Translations under genes and position numbers: made by a program
Assembly (NCBI GenBank): GCA_963735465.1
Contig: CAVTLA010000001.1
Location: 2,418,001 to 2,482,000, forward strand
Direction: 5' to 3'
Length of the DNA stretch: 64,000 bases
Source: DASZHJ01 sp963735465
GTDB taxonomy: Bacteria > Pseudomonadota > Alphaproteobacteria > ATCC43930 > CGMCC-115725
The notes under the pieces: generated by a model
The model's input: only the letters and a program-made list of their open reading frames with translations
The model's database searches: none
Told to the model about the DNA's origin: nothing
Shown: one piece after another, positions 27,575-37,044 of the stretch
How positions within the stretch are numbered: the stretch's first letter is position 1
Layout of the letters: each line of letters starts with the position of its first letter

Positions 27575-29161
27575 ATGACCACATCAGGGGTCTCGCGGCG
27601 CGGTTTCCTTAATCTGGTGGGACGCGCCGGCGGCGCCGCGGCGCTCTACGAGACGATGTCGGCGATGGGCCTGCTGGCGGTGCCCGCGGCCTATGCGGGG
27701 CCGCCGGACCTGCAGCCCGGGTCCGGCAAGGGCATCCGCGTCGTCATCCTCGGCGCCGGCATCGCCGGCATGACCGCGGCCTACGAGCTCGCCCGCGCCG
27801 GATACCGCTGCACCATCCTGGAGGCGCGACCGCGCGCCGGCGGTCGGAACTGGACCTTGCGCCGCGGCGATCTCGTGGAGGAAACCGACAGCCGCCAGCA
27901 CTGCGGCTTCGACGCCGGCCCGGAGAACTACGTCAACATCGGTCCCGCCCGCCTGCCGCAGCAGCATCAGGGGATTCTCGGCTACTGCCGGAAATTCGGC
28001 GTGGCCCTGGAGCCGATGGTGAACGACAACCGCAACGCCTTCTTCCAGAGCGACGACGCCTTCGGCGGCCGTCCCGTGCGAGCGCGGCAGTTCATCACCG
28101 AGAGCCGCGGCTTCATCGCCGAGCTCCTCGCCAAGGCGATCAACCAGCATGCCCTCGACGACGCCGTGACCGCGGAGGATCACGACCGCGTCCTCGCCAT
28201 GCTCCGGAGCTTCGGCGCCCTCGATCGCGACTTCCAGTATCGCGGCTCGGATCGTGCGGGCTTCAGCGAATGGCCCGGCGCCGGCGCCAACGAGGGGAAG
28301 CGGATGACGCCCCTCGACCGCGCCCAGCTGCTGACACCGCCCTTCGCCTACTTTCAGGCCAATTGGAGCGAGCTCATCGATTTCGCGCCGACGATGATGC
28401 AGCCGGTGGGCGGCATGGACCAGATCGCCCGCGCCTTCGCCCGCGCGGTGCACCCGATGCTCCGCTACAGCACCGAGGTGCGCGAGATCCGCCGCGCCGG
28501 CGACGGCGTGCGGGTCGTCTATCGCGACGGGCGCGCCGGACCGGTGCGGTCGATCGCGGCGGACTATTGCATCTGCACCATCCCTCTTTCGGTGTTGTCA
28601 GGCATCGACACGGACTTCGCGCCCGACTTCAAGCAGGCGATCGCGGCGCCCGCCTACGCCAAGGCAGTCAAGGTCGCCTTCCAGGCGAAGCGCCGGTTCT
28701 GGGAGGAGGACGATCAGATCTACGGTGGCATTTCCTGGACGCGGGATGACATCACCCAGGTCTGGTATCCCTCCACCGGCTTTCAGGGAAAGAGCGGCGT
28801 CCTCCTCGGCGCCTACATCTGGAGCAACGACATCGGCGAGCGCTTCGGCCGCATGACACCGGCCGAGCGCGCCGCCGCGGCGCTAAAAAGTGGCGGCAAG
28901 CTGCATGCCACCTACGGATCGGATCTCGCCCATGGCGTCTCCGTCGCGTGGGAGAAGGTGCCCCATAATCTCGGCTCCTGGGTGGAGTGGACGCGGGAGA
29001 CCCGGGCCGGCGCCTACGGGACCCTCAACCGTCCGGACGGACCCGTCTACCTCGCCGGCGAGCACCTGAGCCACGTCACCGCCTGGCAGGAGGGCGCCGT
29101 GCTCTCCGCCCACGCCGTCGCCGCCGCCATCGACGAGCAGGTGCGCAGCCGCAAGATCTAG
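27575..29161 (+). CDS. Tat-exported FAD-dependent amine oxidase
   Basis: 528 residues. The N-terminus has a twin-arginine signal (VSRRGFLNLVGRAGG) with cleavage likely after VPAAYA. The FAD-binding Rossmann motif VVILGAGIAGMTAAYELARAGYRCTILEARPRAGGRN follows directly; the C-terminal GPVYLAGEHLSHVTAWQEGAVLSA is the second FAD contact of the monoamine/L-amino-acid oxidase family. It oxidises an amine or amino acid in the periplasm, producing H2O2, ammonia and an oxo acid; the substrate is not predictable. GGGGAGG precedes the ATG. Confidence 0.9.
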   Translation: MTTSGVSRRGFLNLVGRAGGAAALYETMSAMGLLAVPAAYAGPPDLQPGSGKGIRVVILGAGIAGMTAAYELARAGYRCTILEARPRAGGRNWTLRRGDLVEETDSRQHCGFDAGPENYVNIGPARLPQQHQGILGYCRKFGVALEPMVNDNRNAFFQSDDAFGGRPVRARQFITESRGFIAELLAKAINQHALDDAVTAEDHDRVLAMLRSFGALDRDFQYRGSDRAGFSEWPGAGANEGKRMTPLDRAQLLTPPFAYFQANWSELIDFAPTMMQPVGGMDQIARAFARAVHPMLRYSTEVREIRRAGDGVRVVYRDGRAGPVRSIAADYCICTIPLSVLSGIDTDFAPDFKQAIAAPAYAKAVKVAFQAKRRFWEEDDQIYGGISWTRDDITQVWYPSTGFQGKSGVLLGAYIWSNDIGERFGRMTPAERAAAALKSGGKLHATYGSDLAHGVSVAWEKVPHNLGSWVEWTRETRAGAYGTLNRPDGPVYLAGEHLSHVTAWQEGAVLSAHAVAAAIDEQVRSRKI

Positions 29162-29312
29162 GTGAGTTCATAACTCGTTAACCACGCACGCGAGCCGCGC
29201 GGAATTTACCAGTGCCGCGACTCGAATGCACACCGCACCTGCGTCACAGGGTGGTTGACGCCACGGCGCCTCATCGGCAAGGTGCGCCTCACCCGTTCAC
29301 GACCCCTCGGAC

Positions 29313-31335
29313 ATGACAGCAGCCGACACGCCCCGCACCACCGCGCCGGCTCTCCCGGAGCCCAAGAGCCGCGAGCTGCGTGACATGGCGGACGCCATCC
29401 GCGCCCTCGCCATGGACGCGGTGGAGCGCGCCAAGAGCGGCCATCCCGGCATGCCCATGGGCATGGCCGACGTGGCGACGGTCCTCTTCAGCAAGTTCCT
29501 GAAATTCGATCCGCGCGATCCCGCCTGGCCGGACCGTGACCGCTTCGTGCTGTCCGCCGGCCACGGCTCGATGCTGCTCTATTCCCTCCTCCATCTCACC
29601 GGCTATGCCGACATGACGATGGACGAGATCAAGCGCTTCCGGCAGCTCGGCAGCCGCACCGCCGGCCACCCGGAATACGGCCACGCCGCCGGCATCGAGA
29701 CCACGACAGGGCCGCTGGGTCAGGGCCTCGCCAACGCGGTCGGCATGGCGCTCGCCGAGCGCATCATGAACGCCGCGTTCGGCGACGCCCTCGTCGATCA
29801 CCATACCTACGTGATCGCCGGCGACGGCTGCTTGATGGAAGGCATCAGCCACGAGGCGATCTCTCTCGCCGGGCATCTGAGGCTCAGCAAGCTGATCGTC
29901 CTCTTCGACGACAACTCGATCTCCATCGACGGCTCCACCAGCCTCGCCGTCTCCGAGGACCATCTCGCGCGCTTCAGCGCCGCCGGCTGGGACGCGGTGG
30001 CGGTGGACGGTCACGACACCGACGCCGTCGCCGCCGCATTGACGCGCGCGCAGAAGAGCGAGCGCCCGACCCTCATCGCCTGCCGCACCGTCATCGCCTT
30101 CGGCGCCCCCACCAAGGCCGGCACCGCCGCGTCGCACGGCGCGCCCCTGGGCGCCGCCGAGATCGCCGGCGCGCGCGCAGCGTCTCAACTGGCCCTACCC
30201 GCCCTTCGAGGTGCCGGAGGCCATCGCCGCCAGCTGGCGCCGGGTCGGCGAGCGCGGCGCCAAGGATTCCCGCGCCTGGAGCGAGCGCCTGGCCTCGGCG
30301 CCGGCGGCGCTCAGTCAGGAATTCCAGCGCCGCATCGCCGGCAAGCTGCCAACCGCTTTCCGCGAGACCATCCGCGGCGTCGCCGGAAAATTCGCCGCCG
30401 AGGCGCCGAAGCTCGCGACGCGCCAGGCCTCGGGCCTGGTGCTGGACGCGCTGGCGCCGGTCATGCCGGAGCTGATCGGGGGCTCCGCCGATCTCACGGG
30501 CTCCAACCTCACCAAGGCGAAGAGCCAGGCACCGATCGCGGCGCCCGGCTATGCCGGCGGCTACATTTATTACGGCGTGCGCGAGCACGGCATGGCCGCG
30601 GCGATGAACGGGCTGGCCCTCCACGGCGGCGTCATTCCCTATGGCGGCACCTTCCTCATCTTCAGCGACTACTGCCGGCCCTCCATCCGCCTCTCGGCTC
30701 TGATGGGCGTGCGGGTCGTCTATGTCCTGACCCATGACTCGATCGGCCTCGGCGAGGACGGGCCCACCCATCAGCCGGTGGATCAGCTGGCGAGCCTGCG
30801 CTCGATCCCGCATCTGCGCGTCTATCGCCCGGCGGATCCCGTGGAGACCGCCGAATGCTGGGAGCTCGCCCTCGAGGCGCGCGGCGTGCCGGCGGCGATC
30901 GCCCTGACGCGCCAGAGCGTGCCGCCGCTGCGTCGCGACGCCGGCGACAATCGCTCGGCGCGGGGCGCCTATGTGCTGGCGGAAGCGGAGGGCGCGCGTC
31001 AGGTGACGCTGCTGGCCACCGGCTCCGAGGTCGGTGTCGCCATGCAGGCGCGCGATCTCCTGAAGCAGAAGGGCGTCGCCGCCGCCGTCGTGTCGATGCC
31101 GTGCTGGGAACTCTTCGACGATCAGGATGCTTCCTACCGCAAGGGCGTGCTGGGGGGCGCTCCCCGCGTCGCGGTGGAGGCCGCCTCGTCTTTTGGCTGG
31201 GAACGCTATGTCGGCGCCGAGGGCGCCGTCATCGGCATGCCGGGCTTCGGCGCCTCGGCGCCGGCGGAGGAATTGTACCGCCACTTCGGCATCACCGCGG
31301 AGAAGGTGGTCGAGGCGGCGCTCGCCCGGATCTAG
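29313..31335 (+). CDS. tkt: Transketolase (frame broken once)
   Basis: Repaired length 673 residues, normal. It transfers two-carbon ketol units in the pentose phosphate pathway (and the Calvin cycle where present) with thiamine diphosphate. Landmarks: AMDAVERAKSGHPGMPMGMAD, the ThDP motif GDGCLMEGISHEAISLAGHLRLSKLIVLFDDN, ADLTGSNLT, GVREHGMAAAMNGLALHGG and HDSIGLGEDGPTHQP. One extra base at about 30171-30180 breaks the frame; without it the text reads RLNWPYPPFEVPEA, the conserved family sequence. First gene of a tkt-gap-hypothetical-fba-thiE series. Confidence 0.96.
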
Positions 31336-31383
31336 ACGGTCCGCGGCGGCACTAGGATCAGACGACATTTATCGGAGGAAGCG

Positions 31384-32396
31384 ATGGCTGTTCGGGTTGC
31401 GATCAATGGATTCGGCCGCATCGGCCGGCTGGTGCTGCGGGCGCTCCACGAGTCGAAGCGCGACGACATCGTGGCGGTGGGGATTAACGATCTGGGCCCG
31501 GTCGCGACCAACGCCCATCTCCTCAAGCACGACAGCGTGCACGGGCCGTTCCACGGCGAGATCAAGACCGGCGACAACTGGATGGATCTCGGCCACGGCC
31601 GCATCGCCGTCACCTCTGAGCGCGATCCCGCCAAGCTGCCGTGGAAGGACCTCAAGGTCGACGTGGCGCTGGAGTGCACGGGCATCTTCACCAAGCGCGA
31701 GGCAGCGGCGAAGCACCTGGAGGCCGGCGCCAAGCGCGTCCTCGTTTCCGCCCCCGCCGACGGCGTCGACTTCACCATGGTGATGGGCGTCAACAGCGAC
31801 CAGGCTGAAGGCCGACCACAAGGTGCTCTCGAACGGCTCCTGCACCACCAACTGCCTGGCGCCGGTCGCCTATGTCCTGAGCGAGGGCGTCGGCATCGAG
31901 CACGGCTTCATGACCACGATCCACTCCTATACCGGCGACCAGCCGACGGTGGACACGCTGCACAAGGATCTGCGCCGCGCCCGCGCCGCCGCGCTCTCGA
32001 TGATCCCGACCTCGACCGGCGCGGCCAAGGCCATGGGCCTGGTGCTGCCGGCGCTCAAGGGCAAGCTCGACGGCACCTCGATCCGCGTGCCGACCGCGAA
32101 CGTGTCGCTGCATCGACCTCAAGTTCACCGCCGGCCGCGACACCTCGGCGGAGGAGATCAACGCCCTCATGGAGAGCGCCGCCAACTCCAACCGGCTCCG
32201 CGGCATCCTCGCCGTCAACCGGGAGGAGCTGGTCTCCAGCGACTTCAATCACAATCCCGCCAGCTCCACCTTCGACCTCACGCAGACCGTCGTGCTGGGC
32301 AAGCGCTTCTGCCGCGTTCTGTCGTGGTACGACAACGAGTGGGGCTTCTCGAACCGCATGGTCGAGGCCGCCGCCCTCGTCGGCAAGCTCGGGTGA
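31384..32396 (+). CDS. gap: Glyceraldehyde-3-phosphate dehydrogenase (frame broken twice)
   Basis: Repaired length 336 residues, exactly typical. N-terminal NAD site VRVAINGFGRIGRLVLRAL; catalytic Cys in SNGSCTTNCLAP; catalytic His in TIHSYTGDQ; GAAKAMGLVLPALKGKLDG; ending SWYDNEWGFSNRMVEAAALV. The frame shifts first at 31803-31804 (CAGGCTG should be CAGCTG) and again near 32108 (TCGCTGC should be TCGTGC). Two independent single insertions in a near-essential gene argue for sequence error. Strong GGAGGAAGCG before the ATG. Its stop overlaps the next start (GTGA). Confidence 0.96.
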
Positions 32397-32854
32397 GCGG
32401 CAAGCGGATCATCATCCACTCCCTCGCCGATGCCCGGGCCGCGCTTGCCGCGGCCTGGGCTCTGAAGTCTCCGATCGTCCTCGCCAGCGCCGAAGCCGCC
32501 GGCGGCTATGCCGGCCCCGCCTGGTTCAAGGCGGTGGTGGATCAGGCCCACGCCGAGTTTCCCGAGGCCGACGCGACCGCCGTGCTGGATTGCGGCGACG
32601 AGGCCGGCACCGCGCTGGCGGCGCTGCGCCACGGATTCAAAACCGTGCGCTTCACCGGCGGCGGCGCGGCGCTGAAGCGTCTCAAAGACATCGCCGGCCA
32701 GATGGGCGCCGCCATCGAGACGGGCCGGCGGCCGGCGGCGCTCGATCTCCTGGATCAAAGCGACCCCGAGGCCGCCGCCCGCGCCTATCTCGCCGGCTCC
32801 TCGCGCGGTGTCCGAAAATCGTCGCTTGCGCCGACCGCCGATACCGTTCGTTAA
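32393..32854 (+). CDS. Conserved hypothetical protein between gap and fba
   Basis: About 153 residues from a GTG that overlaps the gap stop. Visible: IIIHSLADARAALAAAWALKSPIVLASAEAAGGYAGPAWFKAVVDQA, AVLDCGDEAGTALAALRHG and LLDQSDPEAAARAYL. The alternating hydrophobic pattern suggests a small alpha/beta fold, perhaps a shortened aldolase/TIM-barrel-like remnant; I do not recognise a catalytic motif. It occupies the position where pgk is often found. Overlap with gap implies coupled translation. Confidence 0.7.
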   Translation: MSGKRIIIHSLADARAALAAAWALKSPIVLASAEAAGGYAGPAWFKAVVDQAHAEFPEADATAVLDCGDEAGTALAALRHGFKTVRFTGGGAALKRLKDIAGQMGAAIETGRRPAALDLLDQSDPEAAARAYLAGSSRGVRKSSLAPTADTVR

Positions 32855-32956
32855 GTTAACCACGCCAGACTTGCCGCGCGGTTCTGCCGCTTTGCCGGTC
32901 GCGGCCGCATCTGTAATATCCCCCGCCAATTCCGGTCCCGCTCAGGAGCAAGGCCC

Positions 32957-33886
32957 ATGGAAATCAGCAAAACGGTTAAGCACATCCTCGACTGCTACGA
33001 GGGCGATGCGCCCGGCACCAAGGCGAACCTGGCGCGGATCCTCTCCCATGGCCGGCTCGGCGGCACCGGAAAGGTCGTGATCCTGCCGGTGGACCAGGGC
33101 TTCGAGCACGGACCGGCGCGCAGCTTCGCGCCCAATCCGCCCGCCTACGATCCGCACTACCACTATCAGCTCGCGATCGACGCCGGGCTCAACGCCTACG
33201 CGGCGCCGCTCGGATTTCTCGAGGCGGGCTCCGACACCTTCGCCGGCGCCATTCCCACCATCCTCAAGGTGAACAGCGCCAACAGTCTGGCGCGCGCCAA
33301 GGAGAATCCCTCCCAGGCGATCACCGCCAGCGTCAAGGACGCGCTGCGCCTGGGCTGCGCCGCGATCGGTTTCACGATTTATCCCGGCTCCGACCGCGCC
33401 TACGAGATGATGGACGAGATCGCCGAGATGGGACGCGAGGCGAAGTCCTACGGCCTCGCTGTCGTGATCTGGTCCTATCCTCGCGGCGGCAACCTCTCCA
33501 AGGCCGGCGAGACCGCGGTCGACATCTGCGCCTATGCGGCTCACATGGCGGCGTTGCTCGGCGCCCACATCATCAAGGTGAAGCCGCCCACCGAGCATCT
33601 CGAGCTGGAAGCGGCGAAGAAGGTCTACGAGGCGCAGAAGATCGACATCAGCACCCTGGCGGCGCGGGTGCGCAACGTGGTGCAGGCGTGCTTTGCCGGC
33701 AAGCGCATCGTGGTGTTCTCCGGCGGCGAGGCCAAGGATCTCGACGGCATCTACAACGAGGTCCGCGGGCTCCGCGACGGCGGCGCCAACGGCTCCATCA
33801 TCGGCCGCAATACCTTCCAGCGGCCGCGCGCCGACGCGCTCAAGATGCTCGACACCATCATCCAGATCTATCAGGGCAAGGCTTGA
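32957..33886 (+). CDS. Fructose-bisphosphate aldolase, class I (archaeal/DhnA type)
   Basis: 309 residues. This is the metal-independent DeoC/FbaB-type aldolase. VILPVDQGFEHGPARSF is the signature near the N-terminus, HIIKVKPPTEH carries the likely Schiff-base Lys, and VVFSGGEAKD with GGANGSIIGRNTFQRP forms the phosphate-binding end. It cleaves or makes fructose 1,6-bisphosphate. The ATG is preceded by AGGAGCAAGGCCC. Its stop overlaps the TTG start of thiE. Confidence 0.93.
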   Translation: MEISKTVKHILDCYEGDAPGTKANLARILSHGRLGGTGKVVILPVDQGFEHGPARSFAPNPPAYDPHYHYQLAIDAGLNAYAAPLGFLEAGSDTFAGAIPTILKVNSANSLARAKENPSQAITASVKDALRLGCAAIGFTIYPGSDRAYEMMDEIAEMGREAKSYGLAVVIWSYPRGGNLSKAGETAVDICAYAAHMAALLGAHIIKVKPPTEHLELEAAKKVYEAQKIDISTLAARVRNVVQACFAGKRIVVFSGGEAKDLDGIYNEVRGLRDGGANGSIIGRNTFQRPRADALKMLDTIIQIYQGKA

Positions 33887-34542
33887 CCGACGCCGCTGAG
33901 GGCTGCCGGCTCTATCTCGTCACGCCGGCGGCGCTCGATCCCTCCCAGTTCCGCGATCGCCTCGCTGAGGCGCTCGACGCCGGCGACGTCGCCTGCGTGC
34001 AGCTTCGGCTCAAGGATGTGAGCGACGACGCGATCCGCCGCGCCTGCGACGTGCTGCGCCCCGTGACGCAGCAGCGCGGCGTCGCCTTCCTGCTGAACGA
34101 TCGCCCCGACCTCGCCGCCGCCACCGGCTGCGACGGCGTCCATGTGGGCCAGCAGGACGCGCCCTACGACGAGGCACGACGCCTGATGGGTCCGGACCGC
34201 ACCGTGGGCGTCACTTGCCACGCGAGCCGCGACCTCGCCATGGACGCCGCCGAGGCCGGCGCCGACTATGTCGCCTTCGGCGCCTTCTATCCCACCACCA
34301 CCAAGGTGAGCGGCCATCGCGCCGAGCCCGAGATCCTGCACTGGTGGAGCGAGATCATGACGGTGCCCTGCGTCGCCATCGGCGGCATCACGCCCGGGAA
34401 CTGCGCCCCTCTCGTCGCCGCCGGCGCCGATTTCCTCGCCGTGGTGACCGCGGTCTGGAACCATCCCCAAGGCCCGGGCGCGGCGGTCAAGGCGTTCAAC
34501 GCCGCGATCGCGACGGCAAGCCAGGCCCGCTCGACTACTTGA
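33883..34542 (+). CDS. thiE: Thiamine-phosphate synthase
   Basis: 219 residues. ThiE joins the pyrimidine and thiazole moieties of thiamine. CRLYLVTP, CVQLRLKD, VAFLLNDRPDLAAATGCDGVHVGQQD, GVTCHASRDLAMDAAEAGADYVAFGAFYPTTTK and CVAIGGITPGNCAPLVAAGADFLAVV are all diagnostic. The TTG start overlaps the fba stop (TTGA). The enzyme supplies the cofactor of the transketolase encoded 3 kb upstream. The last eight bases overlap the convergent permease gene. Confidence 0.94.
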   Translation: MTDAAEGCRLYLVTPAALDPSQFRDRLAEALDAGDVACVQLRLKDVSDDAIRRACDVLRPVTQQRGVAFLLNDRPDLAAATGCDGVHVGQQDAPYDEARRLMGPDRTVGVTCHASRDLAMDAAEAGADYVAFGAFYPTTTKVSGHRAEPEILHWWSEIMTVPCVAIGGITPGNCAPLVAAGADFLAVVTAVWNHPQGPGAAVKAFNAAIATASQARSTT

Positions 34543-36160
34543 CCACCGTCAGCACGCTCGGCGAGACGATATAGAAGCCGATGCCGATCACGATGAGATA
34601 GACCAGCAGGACGAAGGTCCAGCCCATGTTGTGCCGGATCACCTCGCCCTCGTTGCGCACGAACCGGCTGGTGGAGACGCCGACGCTCGCGGTCTGCGGC
34701 GCGATCGGCTTGCCGATCTCCGCCCCCACCGAGTTCAGGGTCGGCAGCAGCAGCGGCGGGAATCCAAGCTGCACGCCCACCAGCGCCTGGAACTTGCCGA
34801 ACATCGCGTTGGTCGAGGTGTTTGATCCCGACAGGGCCACGCCGATGAAGCCCAGGATCGGCGCCACGATGATGAAGGCGACACCGAAGCTGGAGAAGCC
34901 CTTGGCGAGCGAGGACGCCATGCCGGAGAAGTTGAAGACGTAGGCGAGCCCGAAGATGAACACGCCGACGAGGCAGGCGCCCCACATCTGATGGAATGTC
35001 TTGCGGAAGATCTCGCCGAGCTGACCGACCCTGAGCTTGCCGGTGAGGATGAGCAGGAAGGCGACCACGATCCAGGAGGCGCAGATCGCCGAGCCGCCGA
35101 CCCAGGGCGCGAAATTGAAGAGCGCCGTGATCGTCGACTTGGTCTCAGGCGCGGTGGCGGCGACGCTGACCTTGTACCAGCTCACCCCAGGCAGCGGCGA
35201 CCAGGGCCCGGTCCACAGCGCGACCACGATCACCAGCACCGCGAAAGGCATCCAGGCCTGCAGGATATCACCTGTGGATAGTCCATGCTCTTCGCCCTGC
35301 CGGGTCTGGGCGGCGGTGATCGGCTTGCCGCCGTAGCCGAGGACGGTCTTGGGACGCCATACCTTGAGCAGAAGCAGCAGCGCCACGAAGCAGACGATGG
35401 CCCCGACCACGTCCGGTAGATAGGGGCCCCAGTAATACGCCGTCGGCCACTGGCCGAGGACGTAGCCGAGCGAGCCCACGATGGCGAGCGGCCAGCCGTC
35501 CCGCAGGCCTTCCTTGCCGGAGACGAGATAGATGAGGACCCAGGGCGGCAGCAGGGCCAGGACCGCCACCACCGTCCCGACCGAGCCCGAGAGCGCCAAC
35601 AATGGGTATCCCGTCACCGCGGCAAGGGAAATGATCGGCGCGCCGAGGGCGCCGTAGGACACCGGTGCATTGTTGGCGATCGCCGCCACGCGGATGGCGT
35701 CGAGATCGCTGAGGCCGAGCGAGATCAGGATCGGCGCGACCACCGCCCAGGGGTAGCCGAAGCCCACCAGCCCCTCCAGCAACGCTCCGAACGCCCAGGC
35801 GAACAGCATTGTCTGCACGCGCACATCGTGGGTGCCCTGGGAGATCAGCCAGCGCCGGAAGTTCTCGAACACGCCGGTCACCGAGAGGGTGTTGAAGAGC
35901 ACCACGCCCCAGATGGTGATCCAGTCGACGTTCCAGACACCGGTGGCCGATCCGTAGATGTAGGCGCGGAAGCCGTCGTCGAGGGGCATGTGCCAGACCC
36001 AGACGGCAAGCACGAAGGTGACGATCGATCCGATCAGCACCGCCAGCCATGCGGACATGCGGTAGACCGCAAGCAGGATCAGCAGCAGCACCACGGGAAC
36101 CAGGGCAACCAGGCAAGTCGCCGCCAGATTGCCGGTCGGGTCCACTATTTGCGTGAACAT
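34535..36160 (-). CDS. L-lactate permease (LctP family)
   Basis: 541 residues, about 12-14 membrane segments. Family signatures are seen in LLEGLVGFGYPWAVVAPILISLGL, AIANNAPVSYGALGAPI, FIFGLAYVFNFSGMASSLA and IVAPILGFIGVALSGSNTSTNAMFGKFQ, ending with IAPQTASVGVS. LctP proteins import L-lactate, D-lactate or glycolate with protons. No lactate dehydrogenase gene is adjacent. Convergent with thiE. Confidence 0.92.
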   Translation of the reverse strand: MFTQIVDPTGNLAATCLVALVPVVLLLILLAVYRMSAWLAVLIGSIVTFVLAVWVWHMPLDDGFRAYIYGSATGVWNVDWITIWGVVLFNTLSVTGVFENFRRWLISQGTHDVRVQTMLFAWAFGALLEGLVGFGYPWAVVAPILISLGLSDLDAIRVAAIANNAPVSYGALGAPIISLAAVTGYPLLALSGSVGTVVAVLALLPPWVLIYLVSGKEGLRDGWPLAIVGSLGYVLGQWPTAYYWGPYLPDVVGAIVCFVALLLLLKVWRPKTVLGYGGKPITAAQTRQGEEHGLSTGDILQAWMPFAVLVIVVALWTGPWSPLPGVSWYKVSVAATAPETKSTITALFNFAPWVGGSAICASWIVVAFLLILTGKLRVGQLGEIFRKTFHQMWGACLVGVFIFGLAYVFNFSGMASSLAKGFSSFGVAFIIVAPILGFIGVALSGSNTSTNAMFGKFQALVGVQLGFPPLLLPTLNSVGAEIGKPIAPQTASVGVSTSRFVRNEGEVIRHNMGWTFVLLVYLIVIGIGFYIVSPSVLTVVK

Positions 36161-36360
36161 GATTCTTCCCCCCGCTTATATCCCCTGGCAGTGCGCTTGA
36201 TCAGCCCGCCTGTACGGAAGATTAGCGGCGGTCACCCGCCATTCACAGGGGAATTTGGCGACCCGCCGGCACCGCGCGGATAGTTGATGACCGTTTCCGG
36301 TATGATCGGCGGCTAACCGCCCCGATCGTGCTGCGGTGCCGCAAGACCGGCGGTGGCGGA

Positions 36361-37005
36361 TTACTGCGCCGCGAAGAAAGCTGCGACCTGGCTGATCTCG
36401 AGCGGGGTCAGGTTCTTCGAGTTCTCGTGCATGATCTCGTTGGCGCGGGATTGCGAGGCGAACGCGGACAGCTGCTCCTCGAGATAGCTGCGATGCTGCC
36501 CGGCGAGGCGCGGGATGGCGCCCTGCCCTTCGGCCTTTTCGCCGTGACAGGCCTTGCAGGGTGGAACATCCTTTGCCGGAATCCCGTCGTCGAAGATCTT
36601 CTGCCCGGCGGCGATTTCGGTCCGGTCGCCGGAAACGCCGGGCGCCGGACTCTGCGCCGAATAGAAGTCGGCGAGGCCGTCGATCGTGGCATCGCTGAGA
36701 TGCGCCGCCATGCCCCACATATACGTATGGGCATGGGGATCGGCGCGCGTCTTGTCGCGAAACGCCTTGAGCTGCGTGTCGATGTAGTCTTTCTGCTGGC
36801 CGGCGAGGATAGGAAAGGTCGGGTTGACGCTCCGCCCTTCGGCACCGTGGCAGGACGAGCAGATGTGCTCGGTATTCTCGACCTCGGCCTGGGCGGCGGG
36901 CTTGTCGCTGCCGCTGCAGCCCGCCGCGAGCATGAGCGCACTCAGGATCGCCGCGGTGTACGCGCCTCGCGCGAGGGTGTGCCTGACGCCATCCCGCTTT
37001 TTCAT
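36361..37005 (-). CDS. Dihaem cytochrome c, c4-type lipoprotein
   Basis: 214 residues. A lipoprotein signal ends in AAGC30, so it should be anchored to a membrane facing the periplasm. Two cytochrome c domains follow, each with CxxCH (C49-H53 in ICSSCHG; C150-H154 in PCKACHGEK) and a c4-like Met context (MWGMAAHLSDATI; NEIMHENSKNLTPLEI). The two-domain layout with PILAGQQKDYI and PRLAGQHRSYL repeats is that of cytochrome c4, the family of Cyc1 in the Acidithiobacillus iron pathway. It lies 39 bases downstream of the Cyc2-like gene and is probably co-transcribed with it. Confidence 0.9.
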   Translation of the reverse strand: MKKRDGVRHTLARGAYTAAILSALMLAAGCSGSDKPAAQAEVENTEHICSSCHGAEGRSVNPTFPILAGQQKDYIDTQLKAFRDKTRADPHAHTYMWGMAAHLSDATIDGLADFYSAQSPAPGVSGDRTEIAAGQKIFDDGIPAKDVPPCKACHGEKAEGQGAIPRLAGQHRSYLEEQLSAFASQSRANEIMHENSKNLTPLEISQVAAFFAAQ

Positions 37006-37044
37006 GACCCCTCCGTATCGCGCTTCTCTTCCGGCTCGCCGCGG

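Noticed and set aside
31384..32396. gap and tkt as pseudogenes or sites of programmed frameshifting
   Set aside because: Every break is repaired by deleting one base, no stimulatory slippery sequence recurs, and the rest of each protein is perfectly conserved. Sequence error is simpler.
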